From: Sediminicola sp047612485
GTDB taxonomy: Bacteria > Bacteroidota > Bacteroidia > Flavobacteriales > Flavobacteriaceae
Assembly: GCA_047612485.1 (NCBI GenBank)
Contig: JBLGAT010000025.1
Coordinates: 1-32,347, forward strand
Direction of reading: 5' to 3'
Length of the DNA stretch: 32,347 nt
Both the position numbers and the translations under genes were made by a program. Under the pieces are notes generated by a model. It was given only the letters and a program-made list of their open reading frames with translations, was not told where the DNA came from and searched no databases. Each line of letters opens with the position of its first letter. The stretch's first letter is position 1. Positions 15,269-23,576 of the stretch are shown here, piece after piece.

Positions 15269-16162
15269 ATGCTTTTTATAACGCGACATATCATCAAACT
15301 TCTCACCATTTTAATCGCAGTTGCACTTCTCTTTTTAGGTGCCTCCTGTGAAGGAATATGGAAAAAAGAGAAGGATAACAAGGCAATTGCCCGTGTTGGG
15401 GAAGTGTATCTCCATCAAGAGGATATCGCTCCTCTGATAACGGATAACATGTCAAAAGAGGACAGTGCCTCTTTTGTGACCAATTATATTAATACCTGGG
15501 CTTCCAAGCAATTGTTGCTATCGAAATCAAAGATTAATTTGCCTGTGGACAAACTGGCCGAATTTGATAAGTTGGTAGACGATTATAGGATAGACCTATA
15601 TACTAGGGCCTACAAAGAAGCCTTGGTACAACAGGCACTGGATACCGTGGTTAATGAAAAAGAGTTGTTCGCCTTTTATGAGAATGAAAAGGAAAATTTT
15701 AAACTTAGGGAGAAACTGTTGATGATCCGCTTTGTAGAATTGCCACAGCAATTTTTGAAAAAGGATGAAATAGTTGAAAAAATTAAGCGCTTCAATAAAA
15801 AGGATATGGCCTATCTTGACTCTGTGAGCATGCAGTTTAGAAAATTAAACTTTAATGATTCTGTTTGGGTGAAGGTGTCCAGAGTGGTAAAGGAAATTAC
15901 ACCCTTAAGCCTTGAAAATGAGGAGTTGTACTTAAAAAAATCACAATTTTTTGAATTACAGGATTCATTAGGGGTATATTTGGGCAAGGTAATTGATGTG
16001 CTTAACGTTAATGATATTGCACCGTTATCATTTATAAGGCCTTCGATAAGGCAGGTGCTCATGAACAGGAGAAGGTTGGATTATATGCGAAAGCTAGAGA
16101 CCGAAATTATTGATGAGGCCGTAAAAGAAAAAGAATTTGAGATATATGAACAAGATGAATAG
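15269..16162 (+). CDS. SurA/PpiC-like periplasmic chaperone, lipoprotein
   Basis: 297 residues from ATG 15269. A longer frame opens at 15197, but 15269 begins a proper lipoprotein signal (LLTILIAVALLFLGASC, lipobox Cys27) and follows the promoter directly. The mature part resembles the N-terminal chaperone region of SurA-like proteins (ARVGEVYLHQEDIAPL; VVNEKELFAFYENEKENFKL), with charged helices, but no parvulin active-site domain is evident. It probably holds unfolded outer-membrane proteins. It overlaps the next gene by 17 bases. Confidence 0.75.
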   Translation: MLFITRHIIKLLTILIAVALLFLGASCEGIWKKEKDNKAIARVGEVYLHQEDIAPLITDNMSKEDSASFVTNYINTWASKQLLLSKSKINLPVDKLAEFDKLVDDYRIDLYTRAYKEALVQQALDTVVNEKELFAFYENEKENFKLREKLLMIRFVELPQQFLKKDEIVEKIKRFNKKDMAYLDSVSMQFRKLNFNDSVWVKVSRVVKEITPLSLENEELYLKKSQFFELQDSLGVYLGKVIDVLNVNDIAPLSFIRPSIRQVLMNRRRLDYMRKLETEIIDEAVKEKEFEIYEQDE

Positions 16163-17597
16163 GATGATCACTTTTTTAACCGCATTACTTTTAACAGTAA
16201 TGGGATATGCACAGGAAAACGATAAAATACCAGATACCCAGGTAGAACCTCAAGATATGGCAGTAGAAGCCAATGAAGGGTACAAAAAAGATACCGTGAA
16301 CAATTTTAAAAGGGTAAAATTGGACGGGGTAGCATCCGTGGTAGGTGATTACGTAATTTTGGAATCGGATATCGAGAAAACCTTGATAGATCTTCGCAGT
16401 CAGGGAGCCTCAACCGAAGATATTACACGTTGTGGATTGTTGGGCAAATTAATGGAAGACCGTTTGTATGCCCACCAAGCAGTTCAGGACAGTATTTTAG
16501 TTTCCGAAGATGAGGTGAATGCTACAAGCGAAAGGCAGTTGCAATCCCTTATTGCTCAAGTGGGATCCATTGAAAAAGTATTGAAGTTCTACCGCAAGCC
16601 AGACGAGGAGAGTTTTAGGGAAGAGCTTTTTAAGATCAATAAATTGAGGATGCTGTCTGAAAAAATGCAGCAGAAAATTGTTGGTGAAATAGAGATTACC
16701 CCAGAGGAGGTGCGCCAGTTCTTTAATAAGATACCTGCAGAGGAGCGTCCAGTATTTGGCGCAGAATTGGAAATTTCGCAAATAGTAAAGGAGACCAAGG
16801 CTCCAGATGTGGAAAAGCAAAAGGTGATAGACAAGTTGAAGGGTATTAAAGCCGATATAGTGGACAACAATGCCAGTTTCAGTGTAAAGGCCATTCTTTA
16901 TTCCCAAGATCCAGGATCAAAGTCCAAAGGTGGTTTTTACAGTATGACAAGGCAGACAGGGTTTGTAAAGGAATTTAAGGATGTTGCCTTCAGTTTAAGG
17001 GAGGGGGAGATATCCGAGCCTTTTGAGACTATATTTGGTTACCACATTATTTTTATTGAAAAGATAAGGGGACAAGAAGTGGATCTAAGGCATATATTGA
17101 TTGCTCCAGAAATCCCTCAGACAGCTATGGATGCCGCCAAGGTAGAACTAGATAGTATCCGCCAAAATGTGATGGATACTAAATATACTTTTGCCGAGGC
17201 CGCACAAAATTTTTCAGATGAAAAGGAAACCAAATTTGATGGAGGTCTTTTGAGAAACCCTATTAATTTTGACTCCCGTTTTGAATTGACAAAAATGGAT
17301 CCTACCCTTTACAACCAGGTACGAAACCTTAAGGATAATGAGATTTCACAGCCTATTTTAGAGGAAGATCCAAGGGGAGGTGCCCCAAAATATAAAATCA
17401 TGAAGATTACCAATAGGTATGATGAACACGAGGCCAATTTTGCCAAGGATTATTTAAAGATCCAAGAGTTGGCACTTCGCGATAAGCAATTCAAGGCCAT
17501 TGAAAAGTGGATGGCCGAGCATATAGATGAAACCTATATCAGCGTAAACAAGGACAACAAAGGATGCGATTTTGCGAATAATTGGGTAAAGGAGTAA
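16146..17597 (+). CDS. Periplasmic peptidyl-prolyl isomerase with two parvulin domains (SurA-like)
   Basis: 483 residues from ATG 16146; an upstream TTG at 16137 is less likely. The signal peptide MNKMNRMITFLTALLLTVMG ends at about Y-A-Q. A SurA-type N-terminal domain (KLDGVASVVGDYVILESDIE) is followed by two PpiC domains: about 185-280 (with SKSKGGFYSM and FGYHIIFIEKIRG) and about 285-390 (DLRHILIAPEIP, then FDGGLLRNPINFDSRFEL). It catalyses proline isomerisation and chaperones outer-membrane proteins in the periplasm. It lies between the SurA-like lipoprotein and the MoxR gene, four bases from the latter, forming one operon. Confidence 0.9.
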   Translation: MNKMNRMITFLTALLLTVMGYAQENDKIPDTQVEPQDMAVEANEGYKKDTVNNFKRVKLDGVASVVGDYVILESDIEKTLIDLRSQGASTEDITRCGLLGKLMEDRLYAHQAVQDSILVSEDEVNATSERQLQSLIAQVGSIEKVLKFYRKPDEESFREELFKINKLRMLSEKMQQKIVGEIEITPEEVRQFFNKIPAEERPVFGAELEISQIVKETKAPDVEKQKVIDKLKGIKADIVDNNASFSVKAILYSQDPGSKSKGGFYSMTRQTGFVKEFKDVAFSLREGEISEPFETIFGYHIIFIEKIRGQEVDLRHILIAPEIPQTAMDAAKVELDSIRQNVMDTKYTFAEAAQNFSDEKETKFDGGLLRNPINFDSRFELTKMDPTLYNQVRNLKDNEISQPILEEDPRGGAPKYKIMKITNRYDEHEANFAKDYLKIQELALRDKQFKAIEKWMAEHIDETYISVNKDNKGCDFANNWVKE

Positions 17598-17601
17598 GTG
17601 C

Positions 17602-18555
17602 ATGTCAGACGTTGCTTCCATCAATAGGTTAGTAGAGAAACACAAAGCTCTAAAGCAAGAAATAGCCAAGGTGATCATCGGCCAAGAGGAAGTGGTCAAC
17701 CAAGTATTATTGTCTATCTATACAGGAGGACACTCCCTATTGATCGGTGTGCCCGGTCTTGCAAAGACCTTAATGGTTCATACCATTGCCCAAACCTTGG
17801 GACTCGATTTTAAGCGGATACAGTTTACCCCGGATCTTATGCCCAGTGATATTCTCGGGAGTGAGATCTTGGACCAAAACCGCAATTTTAAGTTTATCAA
17901 AGGCCCTATATTTTCAAATATAATCCTCGCCGATGAAATTAATCGTACCCCGCCAAAAACGCAGGCAGCCCTTCTGGAGGCCATGCAAGAAAGGTCGGTT
18001 ACCATTGCGGGAACGCAATATAAATTGGCGGAGCCTTATTTTGTTCTTGCCACACAGAACCCTATTGAACAGGAAGGGACCTATCCATTGCCAGAAGCGC
18101 AATTGGACCGTTTTATGTTCGCCATAGAATTAAAGTACCCGTCCATTGAGGAGGAAATTGAAGTAGTTAAGTCTACAACCTCTGATCATACCGCAACTTT
18201 AAATTCGCTGTTCAACGCTCAGGAAATTGTGGAAGTGCAGCATTTGATCCGCAGAATCCCAGTTCCTGATAATGTAGTGGAATACGCGGTGCGATTGGTG
18301 AACAGTACCAGGCCCAATTTACCGACAGCCTCAGATTTTGTTAAACAATATATCGATTGGGGAGCAGGCCCTAGGGCGTCCCAAAATCTTATTTTGGCGG
18401 CCAAGGCGAATGCGGCGGTAAACGGTAAATTCTCCCCGGATATAGAAGATGTAAAGGCAGTTGCATGGGGTGTTTTAAGGCATAGGATCATCAAAAACTA
18501 CAAGGCGGAGGCCGAAGGGATCTCTGAAGATGACATCATCTTGAGGTTGCTCTAA
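17602..18555 (+). CDS. MoxR family AAA+ ATPase
   Basis: 317 residues, soluble. Walker A is G-V-P-G-L-A-K-T (49-56), Walker B is I-L-A-D-E-I-N-R (108-115), sensor 1 is A-T-Q-N-P (150-154), and L-D-R-F-M-F follows at 168-173. MoxR ATPases act as chaperones for assembly of protein complexes, usually with a DUF58 or VWA partner encoded next to them. Here the partner is absent: the gene is followed by a terminator and aconitase. It is co-transcribed with the two SurA-like genes. Confidence 0.93.
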   Translation: MSDVASINRLVEKHKALKQEIAKVIIGQEEVVNQVLLSIYTGGHSLLIGVPGLAKTLMVHTIAQTLGLDFKRIQFTPDLMPSDILGSEILDQNRNFKFIKGPIFSNIILADEINRTPPKTQAALLEAMQERSVTIAGTQYKLAEPYFVLATQNPIEQEGTYPLPEAQLDRFMFAIELKYPSIEEEIEVVKSTTSDHTATLNSLFNAQEIVEVQHLIRRIPVPDNVVEYAVRLVNSTRPNLPTASDFVKQYIDWGAGPRASQNLILAAKANAAVNGKFSPDIEDVKAVAWGVLRHRIIKNYKAEAEGISEDDIILRLL

Positions 18556-18583
18556 TCTAAATACCCTATTTCAATCGTTGTCG

Positions 18584-18606
18584 TAAGCGAATACGCTTAT
18601 TTTTTT
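18584..18606 (+). terminator. Rho-independent terminator after moxR
   Basis: TAAGCG, loop AATA, CGCTTA, then seven T. The stem is short (six pairs, plus a possible G-T pair) but has a proper T run. It closes the parvulin-MoxR operon. Confidence 0.7.
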
Positions 18607-18686
18607 CGAAAAAAGTAACAAATTCATTTTTTTTGAACCATTAATTGATTTTTCAACGAAAATGATATGAATGATGGTCTTAAAAT

Positions 18687-18717
18687 TTCGTTTGCCCCTA
18701 CTATTTTATTATTTTTG
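18687..18717 (+). promoter_or_regulatory. Promoter of the aconitase gene
   Basis: TATTTTTG (18710-18717) matches TAnnTTTG; TTCG stands 19 bases before it (18687-18690), one base off TTTG. The leader to ATG 18752 is about 30 bases. Confidence 0.5.
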
Positions 18718-18751
18718 TTAGATTACAATAACTAAAACACAAAACAATATA

Positions 18752-21019
18752 ATGGCATTTGACATCGATATGATCAAGGAATTGTATTCCAATATGGCCG
18801 AGCGCGTTGATAAGGCACGGGAGATCGTTGGGAGACCACTGACCCTTTCGGAGAAAATTTTATATTCCCATTTATGGGATGGTAACGCTACTAAAGAATT
18901 TAAGAGGGGCAAGGACTATGTAGACTTCGCACCGGACCGTATAGCATGTCAGGATGCAACCGCACAAATGGCATTATTGCAGTTTATGCAGGCGGGAAAA
19001 CCTCAGGTTGCCGTTCCTACAACAGTACACTGTGATCACCTGATCCAGGCAAAAAGTGGGGCAACGGCCGATTTAAAGGTTGCCAATAGCACAAGTGCAG
19101 AGGTATTTGATTTCTTGGAATCGGTATCCAATAAATATGGAATTGGATTTTGGAAGCCGGGAGCTGGAATTATCCACCAAGTGGTATTGGAAAATTATGC
19201 CTTCCCGGGAGGAATGATGATCGGTACAGATTCCCATACGGTGAATGCCGGTGGATTGGGAATGGTAGCCATCGGAGTTGGTGGTGCCGATGCCGTGGAT
19301 GTAATGGCCGGAATGGCGTGGGAATTGAAATTCCCAAAATTGATAGGGGTAAAATTGACCGGTAATATTTCTGGTTGGACCTCCTCGAAGGATGTAATTT
19401 TGAAAGTGGCCGGGATCCTTACCGTAAAGGGTGGAACTGGGGCCATAATAGAATATTTTGGTGAAGGTGCTAAAAACCTTTCTTGTACAGGAAAAGGAAC
19501 CATCTGTAATATGGGTGCAGAAGTAGGGGCAACAACATCTACATTTGGATACGATGCTTCTATGGAGCGTTACCTTAGGGCTACGGACAGAAGTGATATA
19601 GCCGATGCTGCCAATGCCGTAAAAGAACACCTAACCGCTGATGCTGAGGTATACGCCAATCCAGAAAAATATTTTGATGAGTTGATAGAGATCAACCTAG
19701 ATGAATTGAGACCTCACTTAAATGGTCCATTTACACCGGATTTGGCCACACCAGTGGGTGAATTGGGAGTGAAGGCCAGAGAAAATGGATGGCCTATTAA
19801 AGTAGATTGGGGATTGATCGGTTCCTGTACCAACTCTTCTTATGAAGATTTGACCCGTGCCGCCTCTATTGCCAAACAAGCCGTTGATAAAAAAATAAAA
19901 CCAAAATCTGATTTTGGTATCAACCCAGGTTCTGAGCAAATTAGGTTCACCGCCGAAAGGGATGGCCTTTTGCAGATCTTTGAAAATTTAGGAGCCACGA
20001 TATTTACCAATGCCTGTGGTCCATGTATCGGACAATGGGATAGAAGTGACCTAAAAGGGGATGAGAAGAATACCATTGTACATTCCTTTAACAGAAACTT
20101 TTCCAAAAGGGCAGATGGAAACCCAAATACGCATGCCTTTGTTGGATCACCGGAAATGGTGGCTGCAATAGCAATTTCAGGGCGATTGGATTTTAATCCA
20201 ATGACCGATACCCTTTTGAACGAGGATGGAGAAGAGGTGAAATTGGACGAACCATTGGGAATAGAGCTTCCACCTTTAGGATTTGATGTAGAGGATGCCG
20301 GATATTTGGCCCCTAATGATGATGGATCAAGTGTGGATGTAAAGGTAGACCCAAAATCAGAAAGATTACAATTGTTGGAACCTTTCACACCACTTACACC
20401 TGAAAGCTTAAAAGGTGTGAAATTATTGATCAAAGCCTTCGGGAAATGTACCACTGACCATATCTCCATGGCAGGTCCATGGTTGCGTTACAGAGGTCAC
20501 TTGGACAATATAGCGAACAACACCCTGATCGGTGCTGTAAATGCCTATAACAAGAAGACCAATTTTGTAAAGAACCAACTTACCGGAGAGTTTGTTGGGG
20601 TACCAGATGCACAACGTGCCTACAAGGCTGCGGGCATTAAGACCATTGTAGTGGGTGACCATAACTATGGCGAAGGTTCTTCAAGGGAACATGCGGCCAT
20701 GCAACCAAGACATTTGGGGGTAGCTGCCGTATTGGTGAAATCTTTTGCGCGAATCCATGAAACTAACCTTAAAAAACAAGGGATGTTGGGATTGACCTTC
20801 GCCAATGAAGCCGATTATGATCTGATTCAGGAAGATGATATCTTCAATTTCTTGGATATTGATGCATTTGCACCTGACAAGCAGTTGACCATAGAATTGG
20901 TACATAAAGATGGCAGTAAGGATACCTTAAAAGTGAATCATACCTATAACCAATCCCAAATAGAATGGTTTCATGAAGGTTCTGCATTAAATGTTATAAA
21001 AAGGGAAAATGCCTCTTAA
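18752..21019 (+). CDS. Aconitate hydratase, mitochondrial-type
   Basis: 755 residues. It interconverts citrate and isocitrate through cis-aconitate in the TCA cycle. The three cysteine ligands of the [4Fe-4S] cluster are Cys359 (GSCTNSS), Cys422 and Cys425 (NACGPCIGQW). The substrate loop G-E-G-S-S-R-E-H-A (640-648) carries the catalytic serine, and G-T-D-S-H-T (158-163) is present. Length and domain order match mitochondrial aconitase, as usual in Bacteroidetes, rather than AcnA or AcnB of enteric bacteria. It is a single-gene unit with its own promoter and terminator. Confidence 0.97.
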   Translation: MAFDIDMIKELYSNMAERVDKAREIVGRPLTLSEKILYSHLWDGNATKEFKRGKDYVDFAPDRIACQDATAQMALLQFMQAGKPQVAVPTTVHCDHLIQAKSGATADLKVANSTSAEVFDFLESVSNKYGIGFWKPGAGIIHQVVLENYAFPGGMMIGTDSHTVNAGGLGMVAIGVGGADAVDVMAGMAWELKFPKLIGVKLTGNISGWTSSKDVILKVAGILTVKGGTGAIIEYFGEGAKNLSCTGKGTICNMGAEVGATTSTFGYDASMERYLRATDRSDIADAANAVKEHLTADAEVYANPEKYFDELIEINLDELRPHLNGPFTPDLATPVGELGVKARENGWPIKVDWGLIGSCTNSSYEDLTRAASIAKQAVDKKIKPKSDFGINPGSEQIRFTAERDGLLQIFENLGATIFTNACGPCIGQWDRSDLKGDEKNTIVHSFNRNFSKRADGNPNTHAFVGSPEMVAAIAISGRLDFNPMTDTLLNEDGEEVKLDEPLGIELPPLGFDVEDAGYLAPNDDGSSVDVKVDPKSERLQLLEPFTPLTPESLKGVKLLIKAFGKCTTDHISMAGPWLRYRGHLDNIANNTLIGAVNAYNKKTNFVKNQLTGEFVGVPDAQRAYKAAGIKTIVVGDHNYGEGSSREHAAMQPRHLGVAAVLVKSFARIHETNLKKQGMLGLTFANEADYDLIQEDDIFNFLDIDAFAPDKQLTIELVHKDGSKDTLKVNHTYNQSQIEWFHEGSALNVIKRENAS

Positions 21020-21042
21020 ATTCATTTATTAAATAGTTTATA

Positions 21043-21070
21043 AAAACTCCTGATTATCATCAGGAGTTTT
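21043..21070 (+). terminator. Rho-independent terminator after aconitase
   Basis: AAAACTCCTGA, a six-base loop, then TCAGGAGTTTT: a perfect eleven-pair stem, ending in TTTT. The symmetric A/T ends suit termination from either strand, but only the plus strand has a gene ending here. Confidence 0.85.
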
Positions 21071-21071
21071 C

Positions 21072-21079
21072 TAGTTTTG
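21072..21079 (+). promoter_or_regulatory. Candidate -7 element for the tlpA-tlpA-crtA operon
   Basis: TAGTTTTG matches TAnnTTTG and starts two bases after the aconitase terminator, 20 bases before ATG 21099. No TTTG is visible 19 bases upstream, where the terminator lies. Confidence 0.35.
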
Positions 21080-21098
21080 GTAGGAAATAAATTGACAT

Positions 21099-21659
21099 AT
21101 GAAAATTAGTAAGAAGACCTTTCTAAATATATTGCTTATTGCTTTTATAGTATCGTTTTTTGTAACGCCTGTAGGGTATTATGGGAAGGTTTTATTGAAT
21201 AAAATATTTTCATTCAGTCCAAATGTTACGGCAGTTTCAGATAGGGAGCGTATCACGGACTACGATTGGAGGTTGAAAGATGAGAATTGGAACTTTTTTA
21301 ACTTCAAAAAATCAAAAGGAAACGTAGTGCTCATCAACCTTTGGGCCTCATGGCAATTACCTTGTGTTGCAGAATTGGCCAGTATCCAGGATCTATATGA
21401 TCAGTATAAGGACAAAATGGATTTTTATATCATTACCAATGAGGAACGGGAACCCGTAGAAGCCTTTATGGAAGAACATGGCTTCACCTTTCCAGTAACC
21501 TATTTGATCATCGGGGAGAAGATGCCGATCAGTGATCAAGTAGTTCCCGCATCCTATTTACTGGATAAATCTGGCAATATAGTAATCCATAAGGAGGGTA
21601 TAGCAGATTGGGACAACAGTAAGGTAAGAGATATATTGGACGGACTTCTAAAGGAGTAA
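21099..21659 (+). CDS. TlpA-like thioredoxin-fold protein with an incomplete active site
   Basis: 186 residues: one N-terminal membrane anchor (about 8-27), then a periplasmic thioredoxin/TlpA domain (VVLINLWASWQLPCVAELAS). The usual W-C-x-x-C reads W-Q-L-P-C: the first, nucleophilic Cys is Gln86 and only Cys89 remains. The cis-Pro region V-V-P-A-S-Y-L-L is kept. It cannot do normal dithiol exchange; it might bind partners, form a mixed disulfide, or have lost its activity. It is a tandem paralog of the next gene (two-base gap), which has both cysteines, and both precede crtA. Confidence 0.87.
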   Translation: MKISKKTFLNILLIAFIVSFFVTPVGYYGKVLLNKIFSFSPNVTAVSDRERITDYDWRLKDENWNFFNFKKSKGNVVLINLWASWQLPCVAELASIQDLYDQYKDKMDFYIITNEEREPVEAFMEEHGFTFPVTYLIIGEKMPISDQVVPASYLLDKSGNIVIHKEGIADWDNSKVRDILDGLLKE

Positions 21660-21661
21660 CA

Positions 21662-22228
21662 ATGTCACTTAAAATAGGTAAAAAACAATGGATAAACGCA
21701 GCCTTGATCTTGGGGGTCATCCTATTATTGTTTACGCCTATAGGATTTAAGCTCAAGGTCATGGCAAGTAGATTGCTTTCCAGTAGCGCAGCCGTGGTCA
21801 AAGCAGAGCTGCAAGTGCCCTTGGACTCTTATAAATGGGAATTGAAAGATTCCGAAATGCAATCTTTTAATTTTGAAACACAAAAAGGAAAGGTAATTTT
21901 GGTTAATTTCTGGGCCACATGGTGTGCGCCCTGTATAGCAGAAATGCCTAGTATGCAGGAACTTTACAACGATTATGGGAATAGGGTTGCCTTTATGTTC
22001 GTAACCAATGAGGAGGAACAAAAAGTATTGGATTTCCTTAAACGAAAAAAGTACGACCTCCCTGTATATTTTCCACAGACCATGGAACCACAAGTATTGA
22101 GCTCCAAAGTACTTCCAACGACCTATATCATTAATAAAATGGGAAAAATAATGGTAGCTGAAACGGGTACAGCCGATTGGAATAGCGCAGCCACTAGAAA
22201 ATTGTTGGATTCCCTATTGGAGGAGTAG
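21662..22228 (+). CDS. TlpA-like membrane-anchored thiol-disulfide oxidoreductase
   Basis: 188 residues with one N-terminal anchor (about 11-25) and a periplasmic thioredoxin fold. The active site is intact: W-C-A-P-C with Cys88 and Cys91, followed by IAEMPSMQEL; the cis-Pro loop is V-L-P-T-T-Y-I-I. Proteins of this type reduce disulfides or cytochrome c apoproteins in the periplasm. It shares its layout and many positions with the preceding gene, so they arose by duplication. Four bases separate it from the CrtA-related gene, suggesting one transcript. Confidence 0.9.
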   Translation: MSLKIGKKQWINAALILGVILLLFTPIGFKLKVMASRLLSSSAAVVKAELQVPLDSYKWELKDSEMQSFNFETQKGKVILVNFWATWCAPCIAEMPSMQELYNDYGNRVAFMFVTNEEEQKVLDFLKRKKYDLPVYFPQTMEPQVLSSKVLPTTYIINKMGKIMVAETGTADWNSAATRKLLDSLLEE

Positions 22229-22232
22229 CTAT

Positions 22233-22943
22233 ATGTCACAGATTACCACCCTTACATTTTTTAGATATCACGGTTTCTTGAGGAAGTTTTGGGCTTTTGG
22301 TATGATGCAATTTGGTCATAGGCCCATGACCAAGGTATCCGGACTACAATTCTATAAATTGATGGGAAGCGGAAAAGAGGGTTTTGATCCTTTGCCGGAT
22401 TGGTCCGTGTACGCCATGCTCCAAATTTGGGACAATGAGGCATCTGCAAACCGATTTTTTAATTCTTCGGATCTCATAAAAAGGTACAGGGGCCAAAGTA
22501 TGGAATGTTGGACCCTTTATTTAAAGAATTTTGCTGCCAAAGGGGAGTGGTCCGGGAATAATCCCTTCGAAAAAAACAATACAATAGATCCTGAAAACCC
22601 ATATTTGGCGGTTATAACTAGGGCAACTATCAAAAAAAGGTTATTGTACAGGTTTTGGAAGTATGTGCCAACCTCCCAAGCTTCATTAAATGCCAATCCG
22701 GGGTTGCTCTATTCCAAGGGTATTGGGGAGGTGCCCATTACGCAAATGGCCACGTTTAGTTTGTGGAAGAATAAAGAATCCCTGATGGAGTTCGCTTATG
22801 CCAGTAAAGAGCATCAGAGTGCCATACAGCAAACCAGACAATTGCAATGGTATAAAGAGGAGTTATTTTCCCGTTTTCAGCCCTACCGTTCATTGGGAAC
22901 ATGGGAAGGAGTAGAGCAATTACCAGCGTTATCCGAGAAATAG
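22233..22943 (+). CDS. crtA: CrtA-related carotenoid oxygenase (spheroidene-monooxygenase family)
   Basis: 236 residues. Family marks are the start TTLTFFRYHGFLRKFWAFGM, then F-Y-K-L-M-G-S-G-K-E-G-F-D-P-L-P-D-W-S-V-Y, and repeated W-D-N-E-A-S-type strands with conserved Trp and His. CrtA proteins oxidise the C-2 position of the acyclic carotenoid end: ketolation in purple bacteria, and 2-hydroxylation by the relative described in the myxol producer Flavobacterium P99-3. With cruF and crtD facing it, 2'-hydroxylation is the favoured role; ketolation is not excluded. The 3' end overlaps the convergent cruF gene by 15 bases. It is likely co-transcribed with the two TlpA-like genes. Confidence 0.85.
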   Translation: MSQITTLTFFRYHGFLRKFWAFGMMQFGHRPMTKVSGLQFYKLMGSGKEGFDPLPDWSVYAMLQIWDNEASANRFFNSSDLIKRYRGQSMECWTLYLKNFAAKGEWSGNNPFEKNNTIDPENPYLAVITRATIKKRLLYRFWKYVPTSQASLNANPGLLYSKGIGEVPITQMATFSLWKNKESLMEFAYASKEHQSAIQQTRQLQWYKEELFSRFQPYRSLGTWEGVEQLPALSEK

Positions 22944-23573
22944 AAAGAAATACCCAAAAAAGACCAATTGGGCGGTATATAAATGAAGGGAAAATTTTGT
23001 GTTCCCTTCCTGCCTTAAGAAATGTAATATGATCTGGAAGATCAACGCAATGGTGAACCACGTGGTGTAATTTTCAAATGGCGCCATTCCGCCGTCAAAA
23101 GTCCAAAAGTCGAAGTTAGGTGCACTGTGTTCCATGAAAAAATCAAGGAATACCATCAGTAGGGCCGCAAGGAAAATTTTAAGCGGGGCGTTGGTTGTTA
23201 CAAAAGTTGCCAGAGTTCCGGATATGAAGGTCAGGATGCCCCAATAGACACCGATCAAATAGGGAACCCCATCCAATTTGGGACCAAAATTGCTGCCATA
23301 GCTGTACGTGCCGAAAAGAATTCCGTAATTAACACCTAACCATTCGGCAAACATTCCTCCAGCAAAAAATAATGCAAAGGCCAAATATTTTTTGATGGTA
23401 TCCATAGGGTAGACCCAAAAAAATAAAAGTAGGCTAATGAAAAGGTTTAGGGTGGTTTTGGATACGAACCATTCCTGATATCCTATACTGATACCCACAA
23501 GGGCGGCACTATGGAATAGCCAAACAATTCCTATGGCCACTGTTGTTTTTTTTATAATGATTGTGTCAAACAT
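22929..23573 (-). CDS. cruF: CruF-type carotenoid 1',2'-hydratase
   Basis: 214 residues with about seven membrane helices. The diagnostic segment is G-G-M-F-A-E-W-L-G-V-N-Y-G (about 72-84), then L-F-G-T-Y-S-Y-G and LDGVPYLIGVYWG, which marks the Caroten_synth/CruF family; H-S-A-P-N-F-D-F-W follows. It adds water across the terminal double bond of the acyclic end of gamma-carotene-like substrates. It is the last gene of the crt operon, four bases from crtD, and overlaps the convergent crtA gene at its 3' end. It is not a CrtYcd lycopene cyclase, which lacks this segment. Confidence 0.85.
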   Translation of the reverse strand: MFDTIIIKKTTVAIGIVWLFHSAALVGISIGYQEWFVSKTTLNLFISLLLFFWVYPMDTIKKYLAFALFFAGGMFAEWLGVNYGILFGTYSYGSNFGPKLDGVPYLIGVYWGILTFISGTLATFVTTNAPLKIFLAALLMVFLDFFMEHSAPNFDFWTFDGGMAPFENYTTWFTIALIFQIILHFLRQEGNTKFSLHLYTAQLVFFGYFFLFLG

Positions 23574-23576
23574 GTA

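Noticed and set aside
19073..20469. Long antisense frames of 185 and 209 codons
   Set aside because: They lie opposite the aconitase gene, which is complete and well conserved.
22929..23573. Lycopene cyclase of the CrtYcd type
   Set aside because: The AEWLGVNYG and LDGVPYLIG segments fit the CruF family instead.
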